Origin: a virus
Strand: one strand, 5' to 3'
Virus record (IMG/VR): IMGVR_UViG_3300044703_000055
Location: 1-51,124 of that record
DNA length: 51,124 nt
In this document: piece after piece, positions 8,520 to 16,487 of the stretch
Layout: every line of letters begins with the position of its first letter
How positions within the stretch are numbered: position 1 is the stretch's first letter
Made by a program: the position numbers and the translations under genes
The notes under the pieces: generated by a model
What the model was told of the DNA's origin: nothing
Seen by the model: the letters and a program-made list of their open reading frames with translations, nothing else
The model's database searches: none

Positions 8520-9310
8520 ATGTTCATCGACTTTCAGCAGTTAAAAGCCGAGCTGTCCATTGAGCGTGCCGTGCAATTGCTCGGGCTCACTCTGCCCAAG
8601 AAGAACGGCGACCAGCTCCGCGGCCCTGCCCTTTCTGTAAGGCCGGCGGCGAGCGAGCGTTGGCGGTCAATCTGAACAAAGGTGCGTTCTATTGCTTCTC
8701 GGCAGGCAAAGGCGGCGACGTTATCGCCCTAGCCGCGCACGTCCTCGGCTACACCGGCGACACTGCCCAGAGGCAAGCAGCGGAATTTCTCACCGGGAAC
8801 GGTTCACAATCCACCGTTCACCGTGAGACACGTCCCCCCAGCTCCGCCGAAGGTTCCGGTGGAAGCAGGCGTGGGCAGGGTTTCGATGCCGAGGCTTATG
8901 CCAAGCGTCTCGATCCTGCCCACGACAATCTCAAAGCCCTCGATGTTTCACCGGAAACGCTCACGGCTCTGAAGGCAGGGTACGCCTCGGCCGGCGTCAT
9001 GCGCGGCAGGCTCGCCCTCCCCCTGCATAAGGGACAGGAGATCGTCGGCTACTTCGGCCTGGCGATCGGGGACGCTCAGCCAACCTTGCTCTTTCCCACC
9101 AACCTCCAGCCTGCCGATTACATCTTCAACTCGGGGAATGTCGCAGGCGGAGAACTCATGCTGCTTCGCGATCCGCTTTCTGTAGTGCGGGCGCACGAAG
9201 CCGGGATCAATGCCGTCTGCTTCTTAACGGAAGGATTGACGGCGCTTCAGCTCGAAAGTCTTGCAGCCGTGATGAGCACGGCTGGCGCTGAGACAATCGA
9301 GATCACGTAA
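8520..9310 (+). pseudogene. CHC2-zinc-finger/primase-like gene broken by a one-base frameshift
   Basis: The ATG at 8520 follows AAGGAG. The first frame encodes MFIDFQQLKAELSIERAVQL up to GDQLRG. Coding then continues in the -1 frame from 8627 as CPFCKAGGERALAVNLNKG, FYCFSAGKGGDVIALAAHVLG, the CxxC and C.gg.GGD signature of a primase-type CHC2 zinc finger (its usual fourth ligand appears to be Ser). Exactly one base is missing between 8624 and 8627. The downstream ~200 residues (LPLHKGQEIVGYFGLAIG, LLFPTNLQPADYIFN) look like the start of a Toprim-type domain but end early for a full primase. It is either a true pseudogene or a sequencing indel; no classical slippery site is present. Confidence 0.75.
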
Positions 9311-9341
9311 CTGACGAAAGGAGGAGTCCAAAGCAACGAGA

Positions 9342-9373
9342 GAGGCCACGTTCGCCGCGTGGCCTCATTCTTT
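9342..9373 (+). terminator. terminator after the primase-like gene
   Basis: A perfect 9-bp stem (GAGGCCACG/CGTGGCCTC, 9342-9366) with a 7-nt loop, followed by ATTCTTT. Confidence 0.75.
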
Positions 9374-9383
9374 GGAGGAGCAC

Positions 9384-9557
9384 ATGTCAGACGAAATTTA
9401 TCGCGCTTACTTCAAATGTCCGCGCTGCAAAATGCGCTTCACCTTTGTCTGCAATCTCACGGAGTACATAGCAACCTGCCCTCGCTGCCATGAACGAAAT
9501 ATCTGGAACTACACCTACAAGCTCGTTTCATCGGTGGATTTAAGCCAGATTTACTGA
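9384..9557 (+). CDS. small zinc-ribbon protein
   Basis: 57 residues with ATG at 9384 behind GGAGGAG. FKCPRCKMRF and ATCPRCHERN form two CPxC knuckles 21 residues apart, a classic zinc ribbon. The remainder is short and aromatic-rich. It may bind nucleic acid or act as a subunit of a larger complex. It has a terminator on each side and so is probably an independent transcription unit. Confidence 0.75.
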   Translation: MSDEIYRAYFKCPRCKMRFTFVCNLTEYIATCPRCHERNIWNYTYKLVSSVDLSQIY

Positions 9558-9635
9558 GGTAGAATTAGTTACGGCATGTTCGCCCACTAAACTCATCAAG
9601 CCGCTGCAGCCAGCAATTCTGCCGCACCCAAACTT

Positions 9636-9661
9636 GCCTCGCTCACGCGGGGCTTTCTTTT
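9636..9661 (+). terminator. terminator upstream of the ArdC-like gene
   Basis: A 7-bp stem with one G-T pair (GCCTCGC/GCGGGGC), a 4-nt loop, and TTTCTTTT directly after it (9654-9661). Confidence 0.8.
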
Positions 9662-9706
9662 GTCATGAGACAATTACGAGCGGGCTCTTTCACAAGGAGA
9701 ACGCTC

Positions 9707-10570
9707 GTGCGCACACAGGACCTCTATCAGAAAGTTACGAACGACATCATCAAGGAGCTGGAAGCCGGCACTATTCCATGGGTTCAGCCGTGGAAGAATA
9801 ATAGCCGGCACGTCGGCATCATGCCGGTCAACGTAGCAACCGGAAGAAGCTACTCGGGCATCAATATCCCGATTCTCTGGCACTCCCAAAGGATGCAGGG
9901 CTTTCCCGAGCCAGCATGGATGACCTTCCAACAAGCACTCCACCTCGGGGCGCATGTGCGGAAGGGGGAGAAAGGCACGACGGTCGTGTTCACCAAGCCA
10001 CTCATCTTCAAGGGCGAGGACAACGAGGAACACCGCAAAGGTTCGATGCTCAAATCCTTTACGGCATTCAATATCGCGCAGATCGACGAGCTGCCGGAGA
10101 CGGTCAACGCGCCGATCGCGCCGCCTCCGCAGGGCGCCGTACAGAGCTTCGTGGACGCTACCAAGGCCGACATCCGCTTCGGCGGGAATAAGGCGTGCTA
10201 CGTCCCGTCGCTCGACTTCGTATCAATGCCCGCTACGGAGCAGTTCGCGAGCCTGGACCATTTCCATGCGACCGAGCTGCACGAGCTGGTGCATTGGAGC
10301 GGCGCGAAGTCCCGGCTTGATCGGGATCTGAGCGGCCGATTCCGAACCCGCGCATATGCAGCCGAGGAGCTGATCGCCGAATTCGGGGCAGCATTCCTCT
10401 GCGCGCACCTGGGGGTAACCGGCAGGCTCCGGCACGCCGATTACATCGCGAACTGGCTCGAACTCTTGCGTCACGACGATCGCGCGGTCTTTACGGCCGC
10501 ATCCCGCGCCTCACAAGCCGCTGACTACCTTCGGGCATTCAGGGAGTACAAGGAGGCGGTGTCATGCTGA
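9707..10570 (+). CDS. ardC: ArdC-type antirestriction protein with zincin domain
   Basis: 287 residues from a GTG at 9707 placed after AAGGAG; an upstream in-frame ATG at 9665 overlaps a terminator T-run and is less likely. The N-terminal ssDNA-binding domain shows DLYQKVTNDIIKELEAG, IPWVQPW, GINIPILW and GAHVRKGEKGTTVVF. The C-terminal metallopeptidase domain has ATELHELVHWSG (HExxH at ~192-196) and AEELIAEFGAAFL with the third ligand Glu. ArdC proteins protect incoming conjugative or phage DNA from restriction. The stop overlaps the next gene (ATG at 10564). Presence here supports a DNA-transfer role of the left arm. Confidence 0.9.
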   Translation: MRTQDLYQKVTNDIIKELEAGTIPWVQPWKNNSRHVGIMPVNVATGRSYSGINIPILWHSQRMQGFPEPAWMTFQQALHLGAHVRKGEKGTTVVFTKPLIFKGEDNEEHRKGSMLKSFTAFNIAQIDELPETVNAPIAPPPQGAVQSFVDATKADIRFGGNKACYVPSLDFVSMPATEQFASLDHFHATELHELVHWSGAKSRLDRDLSGRFRTRAYAAEELIAEFGAAFLCAHLGVTGRLRHADYIANWLELLRHDDRAVFTAASRASQAADYLRAFREYKEAVSC

Positions 10571-10776
10571 GCAACGTCAAGCGTACCTATGCGCTCGCTG
10601 ACTTCACCGTCGAGGGTAAATCCGACAAGTGGTACTTCTGGCGAACCGCCCGATACGGCGACCGTGAGGAGCGCAAGGGACCATACGGCAGCATCGCGAG
10701 CGTCACCCTTATGGTTGCAAGGGAGATGAAGAAGGAGATTACGAAACGCGACGCGGCTCACCAGTTGCCGGAGTGA
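10564..10776 (+). CDS. small unknown protein coupled to ArdC
   Basis: 70 residues with ATG at 10564 overlapping the ArdC stop; AAGGAGG lies 7 bp upstream. Sequence features are KWYFWRTARYGDREERKGPYG and a helical VTLMVAREMKKEITKRD. It is basic and contains no cysteine cluster or membrane segment. I do not recognise a family. The position suggests co-expression with ArdC and the following clamp-motif protein. Confidence 0.7.
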   Translation: MLSNVKRTYALADFTVEGKSDKWYFWRTARYGDREERKGPYGSIASVTLMVAREMKKEITKRDAAHQLPE

Positions 10777-10779
10777 GCC

Positions 10780-10962
10780 ATGAAGACCGTAGAGATCAAC
10801 GGCGTTCGTATGCTCTGGCGCGATGTGCTGAAGCTTCGGAGAGAGCAAGAGAAACAGGCTCGACAGCCGCAACCTGCATTGTTCGAGCTTAAAGATGACT
10901 GCCGCCCACCCTCGCAGAAGAAGGCTGACGGCCGATTTCAAGAACCCACGCTGTTTGAATAG
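10780..10962 (+). CDS. small protein with two possible sliding-clamp motifs
   Basis: 60 residues; ATG three bases after the previous stop. A basic helix (WRDVLKLRREQEKQARQ) is followed by QPALFEL and, at the very C-terminus, QEPTLFE. Both resemble the QxxLF-type peptide that docks in the bacterial beta sliding clamp; the first fits better. If real, the protein could link a replication or transfer component to the clamp. No domain is recognised, and short LF motifs arise by chance. It is followed by a clear terminator. Confidence 0.65.
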   Translation: MKTVEINGVRMLWRDVLKLRREQEKQARQPQPALFELKDDCRPPSQKKADGRFQEPTLFE

Positions 10963-10970
10963 TGTGGATA

Positions 10971-10994
10971 GCGCCGCGCAAATGCGGCGCTTTT
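10971..10994 (+). terminator. terminator of the ArdC operon
   Basis: A perfect 7-bp stem (GCGCCGC/GCGGCGC) with a 6-nt loop, followed by TTTT (10991-10994). Confidence 0.85.
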
Positions 10995-11115
10995 CGTGTG
11001 ATATGATTTCGGTAGTTTCTCCATACAGAGTCCGAAAGGACATGGCCCATAGCGAGGGCCTGTAGCTGAGATTGGAAGGAGATTATTCTGACCTCCTTCG
11101 CTCGGCTCGGGCTCT

Positions 11116-11439
11116 GTGCGGAGAACAGCAACAGAGACCGAGGCACAAGCCGCAATACTTGACTATCTAAGTGCGCGCGGCGTGTTCGCGATACGACAAA
11201 ATAACCAGCCCATCTATGACGCGAGCCGCGGCACATTCCGTGCGCTGCCGAAACACACGCCAAAGGGCGTCGCAGACATTCTAGCGGTGAAGGACGGCCG
11301 CGCGATCTTCCTTGAGGTAAAGAGTGACAAGGGCCGCATGTCACCGGATCAGCATGAATTCAGCCGGCGCGTCATAATTGCCGGCGCGGATTACCATGTC
11401 GTGCGCTCGATTGATGATGTGCAGAAGATCGGGTTATGA
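11116..11439 (+). CDS. VRR-NUC domain nuclease
   Basis: 107 residues from GTG at 11116. It matches the stand-alone phage/plasmid VRR-NUC type: TETEAQAAILDYLSARGVFA with the N-terminal Glu, KGVADILAV with the catalytic Asp, AIFLEVKSDKGRMSPDQHEF with the E-x-K pair, and DYHVVRSIDDV at the end. This is a PD-(D/E)XK-fold nuclease acting on branched or damaged DNA. The 153 bases upstream (10963-11115) hold the terminator and no other gene. The stop overlaps the following ATG (11436). The start lacks a strong ribosome-binding site. Confidence 0.88.
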   Translation: MRRTATETEAQAAILDYLSARGVFAIRQNNQPIYDASRGTFRALPKHTPKGVADILAVKDGRAIFLEVKSDKGRMSPDQHEFSRRVIIAGADYHVVRSIDDVQKIGL

Positions 11440-11642
11440 CCACGAAACGCCAGAAGGTCGCCAAAGGTCTTACGGAGCAGCGGATCGTTGACGCGCTACA
11501 GCCAGGCTGGCGGCTCATCCACATCAATTGGAAGAAGCGGAAAATTCATGTGGTGAACGGGTTTGGAATGCGGAAGTTTATTTCCCTTCCAGAAAAGCAG
11601 AGGGGCCCGGAAGTGAGCCGGACCCCTCGTTTTGCGGATTAG
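11436..11642 (+). CDS. small basic protein of unknown function
   Basis: 68 residues, overlapping the VRR-NUC stop (ATGA). It is rich in Lys/Arg with KRQKVAKGLTEQRIVDALQ and GWRLIHINWKKRKIHVVNG. The last ~15 codons run through a terminator stem, so the C-terminus is constrained by RNA structure. It may be a small DNA-binding partner of the nuclease. No family recognised. Confidence 0.55.
   Translation: MTTKRQKVAKGLTEQRIVDALQPGWRLIHINWKKRKIHVVNGFGMRKFISLPEKQRGPEVSRTPRFAD
11600..11633 (+). terminator. terminator inside the 3' end of the preceding gene
   Basis: An 11-bp stem with one mismatch (GAGGGGCCCGG/CCGGACCCCTC), a 7-nt loop, then GTTTT. It closes the VRR-NUC transcription unit against the converging gene at 11639-11911. 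Confidence 0.8.
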
Positions 11643-11911
11643 AACAGGTTGCCGAACGGACGATTGATCACGCTGTTCGGCCCGCCACGCCAGCCATGCT
11701 CCCTAATAGCTTTCATGCTGACACCAGTGGCAGCCTTTAAGCCCTTGTCCACTACAGTCTTTTCCTCCTTGGCGCCTTCGATGTTCGCCTTTGCCCGATC
11801 AGCGCCCCAAGCCGCAGCTGCCGAGGTAGCGGCTTCTTGGGCCTGCGCCAGATAAGCGCCTGCCGCGGTCAATACCAGGGCAACTGCAGCATTTGCGAGA
11901 AACTTAGACAT
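11639..11911 (-). CDS. small secreted protein
   Basis: 90 residues with ATG at 11911 preceded by GGGAGAG. An N-terminal signal peptide (MSKFLANAAVALVL... ending LAQAQ) predicts export; the mature part is about 65 residues with Ala-rich and Lys/Glu segments and a GWRGGPNSVINRPFG end. It is transcribed away from the late operon and converges on the VRR-NUC unit. Function unknown; it could be a lysogenic-conversion product. Confidence 0.65.
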   Translation of the reverse strand: MSKFLANAAVALVLTAAGAYLAQAQEAATSAAAAWGADRAKANIEGAKEEKTVVDKGLKAATGVSMKAIREHGWRGGPNSVINRPFGNLF

Positions 11912-12024
11912 GCTAGCTCTCCCTACTATGTGTTGCTCGATGAGATGAGAACGGCTTCTACATAGATGGGTTCCGACGCTGTTTTTCACACTAAATTGCA
12001 GCTACGTTTTTGGACCGTTCATTC

Positions 12025-12041
12025 ATCGTTCAGGAAACGAT
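12025..12041. promoter_or_regulatory. short palindrome in front of the late operon
   Basis: ATCGTT/AACGAT, 6 bp per arm with a 5-nt spacer, ending 7 bp before the small-terminase ATG. It lies in the 137-bp divergent gap between the secreted-protein gene and the late operon, where promoters for both should be. Operator or weak hairpin; not tested. Confidence 0.35.
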
Positions 12042-12048
12042 CATCTTT

Positions 12049-12693
12049 ATGACACAATCGTTAGCCGACCTTATGGGTGGTATATTTAATCCCATGAGGC
12101 GTAAGACGTCCCCCGAGCAAGCCGGCAATACCCTTAATCCAAAGAACGAATTGTTCTGCCGCTACTACACTCAAAACTCAGAGCTATTCGGCAACGCCAC
12201 CCACGCATATGCCGAAGCATTCGATTACAAACTCGATACTCTGTCCCAAAAACCGGTCTATTCCGATCCAGATGAGGACGGCAACACCGAGAAAATCGAA
12301 GACAGTGAGTACGACAGAGCTTGTCACGTGTGCGCCGTCGAGGCGTCACGCCTCCTGAGAAAGCCTGAGATTCAGGCTCGCATCACTGTCTTCTTGAACG
12401 AGCTGTTGAAGGACGAGATTGTAGATAGCCAGCTCGCTAAACTTATTACGCAGGACGCGGATAACACTGCGAAGATTGCCGCGGTTCGCGAGTACAATAA
12501 GCTGCGCGGTCGCATTATCGACAAGACGCAACAGGTCAGCCGCTTACCATTCGGAGAAACTGATTTATCCGCAGTGATCGCAGCGCTCCCGCAGGAGCGT
12601 CAAGACTATTTCTATGAAATTATCAAAGGACTTATCGAAGAAGCCGAGCTACTCCGAAGCACTGCAACGGCTCAAGGCGGCGGCACTCGGTAA
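12049..12693 (+). CDS. terS: terminase small subunit
   Basis: 214 residues from ATG at 12049 (T at -1, no Shine-Dalgarno). KNELFCRYYTQNSELFGNATHAYAEAF fits the N-terminal DNA-binding helix-turn-helix of small terminases (quoted region spans the first helices), and ASRLLRKPEIQARITVFLNE is the usual central helix. A long helical C-terminus follows. The product recognises phage DNA for packaging. Its 3' end overlaps the large-terminase gene by 80 bp, which supports the pairing. Confidence 0.75.
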   Translation: MTQSLADLMGGIFNPMRRKTSPEQAGNTLNPKNELFCRYYTQNSELFGNATHAYAEAFDYKLDTLSQKPVYSDPDEDGNTEKIEDSEYDRACHVCAVEASRLLRKPEIQARITVFLNELLKDEIVDSQLAKLITQDADNTAKIAAVREYNKLRGRIIDKTQQVSRLPFGETDLSAVIAALPQERQDYFYEIIKGLIEEAELLRSTATAQGGGTR

Positions 12694-14242
12694 TCCGGAA
12701 GACATACGCAGACGCTTCGGCCGCACGCCGATCCAGCTCCTCCGGTTCATCGACCCTAAAATCCGCTTCCCGAAGAAGCTGCGCATCATCTTTGCATGCC
12801 TATGGCTTGGACAGGACCTACAGGGCCGCCCGGCTACCCGCTTCATCATGAAAGGCCCGCGAGGCGGCGGCAAAAGCAAGATGCTTGGCGCCCTCGGCTT
12901 CGTCATCTGGTTTCTAAAGCTGCTCAACTGCATCGACATGGGTGGTTCGCTCATGCAGGCGCAGGGAGTCTACAACTACTTCACCGGCCACATATTCGCG
13001 CAGGAGGGCATCTCGGGCGCATTGCCTTCCGAGCCGACGATGCACCGGACGCAGAGCGACAGGGGCAACTACTTCAAGGCCGTGGCCGCATCGCAAAAGC
13101 AGGTGCGCGGTCCGCACCCCGATTGCCTTTTCGTGGACGAGGCGTGCGAAACCAAGGACGAGCTGATCCTGTCCGCGCTGCCAATGGTGGACACGTCGAG
13201 CACGCCGCTCGTGGTCATGACCTCGACCTTCCACAAAATCTTCGGGCTGTTTCAGGAGATATGGGACCAGGCGGACACTTACGAATACGTGCGTCTGTCG
13301 TGGGACGCATTCGATGTCTGCAAGCAGTTCGATCCCGGCATATGGGAGGACGAGAAGTACACGAAGTACATTCCCGACCTTGCAAAGCTGAAGGAGCGCG
13401 CGGCCGGGCGCACCGGAGATCCCGAAGGCTGGGTACCGATCGAGAACATCATCCAGGCGTGGCGTGAAAAGCCATCCATTGACTACTTCGACGTGGAGTA
13501 CATGGGCTCGCGCCCGAGCGCGGCCGGCATGGTCAACGATCCCGAGGACGTAGACGCCTGTGTCATCGACGCGCTGGGCGAGTACGCCTACCGGCCCGGA
13601 GCGGAAACGGCGGGAGGCATCGACTGGGGTTTCTCAGGCATGACCGTCTGGGACGTGGAGATGGCGCACCGGGACAATATCAAGGTGCAGCTTGAAGCAC
13701 GTCACTGGACGCAAGTGCTCTCCGATGTGATCTGTGCGGAGATCGCAGACGACGTGGTGAAGTATCGCATCCGAACCATTCACGCCGATGCTTCCCATCC
13801 CTTTGAGAATGGCGCGCTTCGCAAGGCAATCGCGGAGCGCATCGCGCAGCTCCCCGAGAAAGAGCAGTTTCGCTGCACCGTCGTCGAGGTTCCGTTCGGC
13901 CGACCCGTGCAAATCGCAGAGCAAGACGGCCAGAAGCGCGAGATCAATAAGCGGCTCGGCACCGAGAAGGAAATGATGCTCGGCAACTATCGCGTCTATT
14001 TCCAACGCCGCCTCAATCGCATCCCTCGCACATGCAAGGAGGGTATTTGGCAGCATAAGCGGTACCGATATCAGGAGGGCACCGATAAGCCGCTGAAGGA
14101 GGACGACCACTACCCCGATGCGAAGATGCTCGCCCAAAAACGATGGCTTCTCGGCAAGACCACGAGTGCGATGCCGCGGGAAGAAAAGCTGCGAAAACGC
14201 ACTTCCACAGTCACAGGCGGCTTGCTCGAAGAACGCTTTTAG
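12614..14242 (+). CDS. terL: terminase large subunit
   Basis: 542 residues. Walker A is MKGPRGGGKSKML (~79-91), Walker B with catalytic Glu is CLFVDEACE (~170-178), and VVMTSTFHK is motif III. The RNase H-like nuclease domain starts with GGIDWGFSGMTVWD (~337) and has further acidic residues in IHADASHP (~389) and DDHYPDAKMLAQKR (~500). It packages and cuts DNA during head filling. The start overlaps terS, with T at -1 and no Shine-Dalgarno. Confidence 0.92.
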   Translation: MKLSKDLSKKPSYSEALQRLKAAALGNPEDIRRRFGRTPIQLLRFIDPKIRFPKKLRIIFACLWLGQDLQGRPATRFIMKGPRGGGKSKMLGALGFVIWFLKLLNCIDMGGSLMQAQGVYNYFTGHIFAQEGISGALPSEPTMHRTQSDRGNYFKAVAASQKQVRGPHPDCLFVDEACETKDELILSALPMVDTSSTPLVVMTSTFHKIFGLFQEIWDQADTYEYVRLSWDAFDVCKQFDPGIWEDEKYTKYIPDLAKLKERAAGRTGDPEGWVPIENIIQAWREKPSIDYFDVEYMGSRPSAAGMVNDPEDVDACVIDALGEYAYRPGAETAGGIDWGFSGMTVWDVEMAHRDNIKVQLEARHWTQVLSDVICAEIADDVVKYRIRTIHADASHPFENGALRKAIAERIAQLPEKEQFRCTVVEVPFGRPVQIAEQDGQKREINKRLGTEKEMMLGNYRVYFQRRLNRIPRTCKEGIWQHKRYRYQEGTDKPLKEDDHYPDAKMLAQKRWLLGKTTSAMPREEKLRKRTSTVTGGLLEERF

Positions 14243-14261
14243 CGGGTGATATGATTACCGC

Positions 14262-16481
14262 ATGAAGTTACTCGGCGTCGAAATACGACGCGCTAAAGAA
14301 GCAGCCGAACCGAAGACCACAAAAAAAGGATTGGTGATTGGCGATAGCGGCACGCGCATTCTCGATGGCATCATAAGCGAGGAATACAACACCAAACTTA
14401 ACGGCGCGACGGGCATCGAAGTCTATGACGAGATGCGCAAGAGCGATGGCGCGGTCCGCGCCGCGGTGCAAGCAGTCACACTCCCGATCCGCGCGGCCGA
14501 ATGGTACATCAAACCCGCAAGCGAAGATGCAGCGGACAAGGCGGTCGCCGATTTTGTAACCGAAGAACTATTCAACAATCCATCATTCACGTTCGACGAC
14601 TTCCTGCGCCAAGCGCTTCTTTCCCTGCCGTTTGGCGTCATGGTGTTCGAGAAAGTGTTCACCACGCGCGATGTGGACGGAACGACGCGCATCGTGTGGG
14701 ACAAGCTCGGAGCGCGCATGCCGCGCTCGATTCAGAAGTGGGCGATTGGCGGCGGCAAACTCGGCATCCTGCAAAACAGATCGGACGGACAGCCTGTCGA
14801 AATTCCTTTCGAGAAGCTGATCGTTTTTGTCAACGAGATGGAGGGCGATAACTGGTGGGGCACCTCCATCCTTCGTGCCGCGTATAAGCACTGGTACATC
14901 AAGAATACGTTTTACAAGATCGACGCGATTGCATTCGAGCGCCAGGGGCTCGGCATTCCTTCCGGCACATTGCCGGACAATTACACCGAGCGCGATCGCT
15001 CGACGATGGAAAGCATCCTGAAGAACATGCGCGCGAATTCGCAATCGTATGTCATCAAGCCGAAAGACTACGAGATCGCATTCATGGACATGATGGCGCG
15101 CACCACGCGCGATCCGCAAAGCTCTATCGCTCACCACAACCGCGAGATCATGAAATGCGTGCTCGCCCAATTTCTCGAACTCGGTTCGACGGACGCCGGA
15201 GGTACGGGCGGCTCGCGTGCTCTCTCCGAGGATCACTCGGACCTGTTCTTGCAGTCGATCGAAAGCATTGCACGCTCCATAGCCTCCACATTCACGCGCC
15301 AGGCTGTGAAGGAGCTTGTGGACCTCAACTTCGAGGGAGTGAAACAGTACCCCAGCCTCGACTTCGAGGGCATCACCGCAGACGACGTGCAGGCGCTCTC
15401 CACTGCCTACCAGACGCTCCGTGGCGCGGGAGGCTTGACCGCGCAGGATGCGGACGAGGCTTACCTGCGCAAACTGCTCGGCTTGCCGGAATTGGACGAA
15501 CAAGGCGTGCGGGAGGAGAAGACGACCAATGTGCCGGTTGATCCGAACAATCCCAACCCCGGCACGCAGCAGCCCGATAACAAGCAGCCACCGAAGAAGA
15601 ACGCGAGCGAGCACACCCACGGCGTAAAAAAAAACTTTTCAGATGGCTTTAAGGCGTACCGGAAGCTCACGTTCGCGGAGGAAAAAGTAGATTTCGATAA
15701 GCTGCAGCAGAAGATGGACGAGCTGGAAAGCCAGTTCGACCAAGCCACGAAAAATATGCTGCATGATGCGCGCGACGAATACATGGCCGCATTCACGAAG
15801 GCAGCGCATGCCGGCGACACGCAGGCGATCAAGGACGCTACGCTAAAGGTGCAGAGTGACTACGCGCGGATAATCAAGAACGCGGGCAAGTCCGCATTCG
15901 AGTATGGGAAAAACAATGCGGCAAAAGAGATCGGCGTAGGGGCTCCGCCGAATCCGTCTGACCTTCTCCGGCAGATCGACATACAGGCGGATACGATTGC
16001 CGACGCACATATCACCGAGATCATATCCGACAGCAAACAGGCGTACGTGCAGGCGCTCAATAAGGGGCTATCGGTCACAGCCGCCCTCGCCGCAGCGGAT
16101 GCGGCAGCGGAAGCGGCTATTGACGCGCTCACGGACGACACCGGCGGTATTCTCCTATCCGCGTACATCAATCATGGCCGCAACGAGGTGTTCGACCGAA
16201 ACAGCGCAGACGTGCACGCGCTACAGCGTTCGGAAATTCTCGATGAGGTGACGTGCAACTATTGCATGTCGATTGACGGCCGCATTATCGAGAAGGACGA
16301 TGCATTTGGCCAGAACACCATCTTCCATAGCAACTGCCGTGGCATTTGGGTCGCGATCCTAAAGGACGAGGAGGAGCTGCCGAAAATCAGCGGCATACCG
16401 CAGTCACTGCGGGATCGGTTCGGAGATGCGGTGAATGATCTTATTCAGCCGAAGAGCCCGATCACGAGAAAACGGAGTTAA
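14262..16481 (+). CDS. portal protein (DUF935/Mu gp29-like) fused to gpF-like head morphogenesis domain
   Basis: 739 residues. Residues 1-430 match Mu-type portals: VYDEMRKSDGAVRAAVQAV, LPIRAAEWYI, VMVFEKVF, a WWGTSILRAAYKHWY segment and a Gly/Ser-rich LGSTDAGGTGGSRAL. After a Pro/Gln/Asn-rich linker (~430-455), a helical region leads to a gpF-like minor head domain with CNYCMSIDGR (~664) and HSNCRGIW, the Cys/His cluster typical of that family. Portal and gpF are separate genes in Mu, so this is a natural fusion. It is one of three phage-module starts without T at -1. Confidence 0.85.
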   Translation: MKLLGVEIRRAKEAAEPKTTKKGLVIGDSGTRILDGIISEEYNTKLNGATGIEVYDEMRKSDGAVRAAVQAVTLPIRAAEWYIKPASEDAADKAVADFVTEELFNNPSFTFDDFLRQALLSLPFGVMVFEKVFTTRDVDGTTRIVWDKLGARMPRSIQKWAIGGGKLGILQNRSDGQPVEIPFEKLIVFVNEMEGDNWWGTSILRAAYKHWYIKNTFYKIDAIAFERQGLGIPSGTLPDNYTERDRSTMESILKNMRANSQSYVIKPKDYEIAFMDMMARTTRDPQSSIAHHNREIMKCVLAQFLELGSTDAGGTGGSRALSEDHSDLFLQSIESIARSIASTFTRQAVKELVDLNFEGVKQYPSLDFEGITADDVQALSTAYQTLRGAGGLTAQDADEAYLRKLLGLPELDEQGVREEKTTNVPVDPNNPNPGTQQPDNKQPPKKNASEHTHGVKKNFSDGFKAYRKLTFAEEKVDFDKLQQKMDELESQFDQATKNMLHDARDEYMAAFTKAAHAGDTQAIKDATLKVQSDYARIIKNAGKSAFEYGKNNAAKEIGVGAPPNPSDLLRQIDIQADTIADAHITEIISDSKQAYVQALNKGLSVTAALAAADAAAEAAIDALTDDTGGILLSAYINHGRNEVFDRNSADVHALQRSEILDEVTCNYCMSIDGRIIEKDDAFGQNTIFHSNCRGIWVAILKDEEELPKISGIPQSLRDRFGDAVNDLIQPKSPITRKRS

Positions 16482-16487
16482 TCCTGA

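Noticed and set aside
14583-15620. A 345-codon minus-strand open frame
   Set aside because: It is a shadow of the portal gene in another frame, with Arg/Leu/Val-biased composition and no domain-like segments; the plus-strand protein is clearly a portal.
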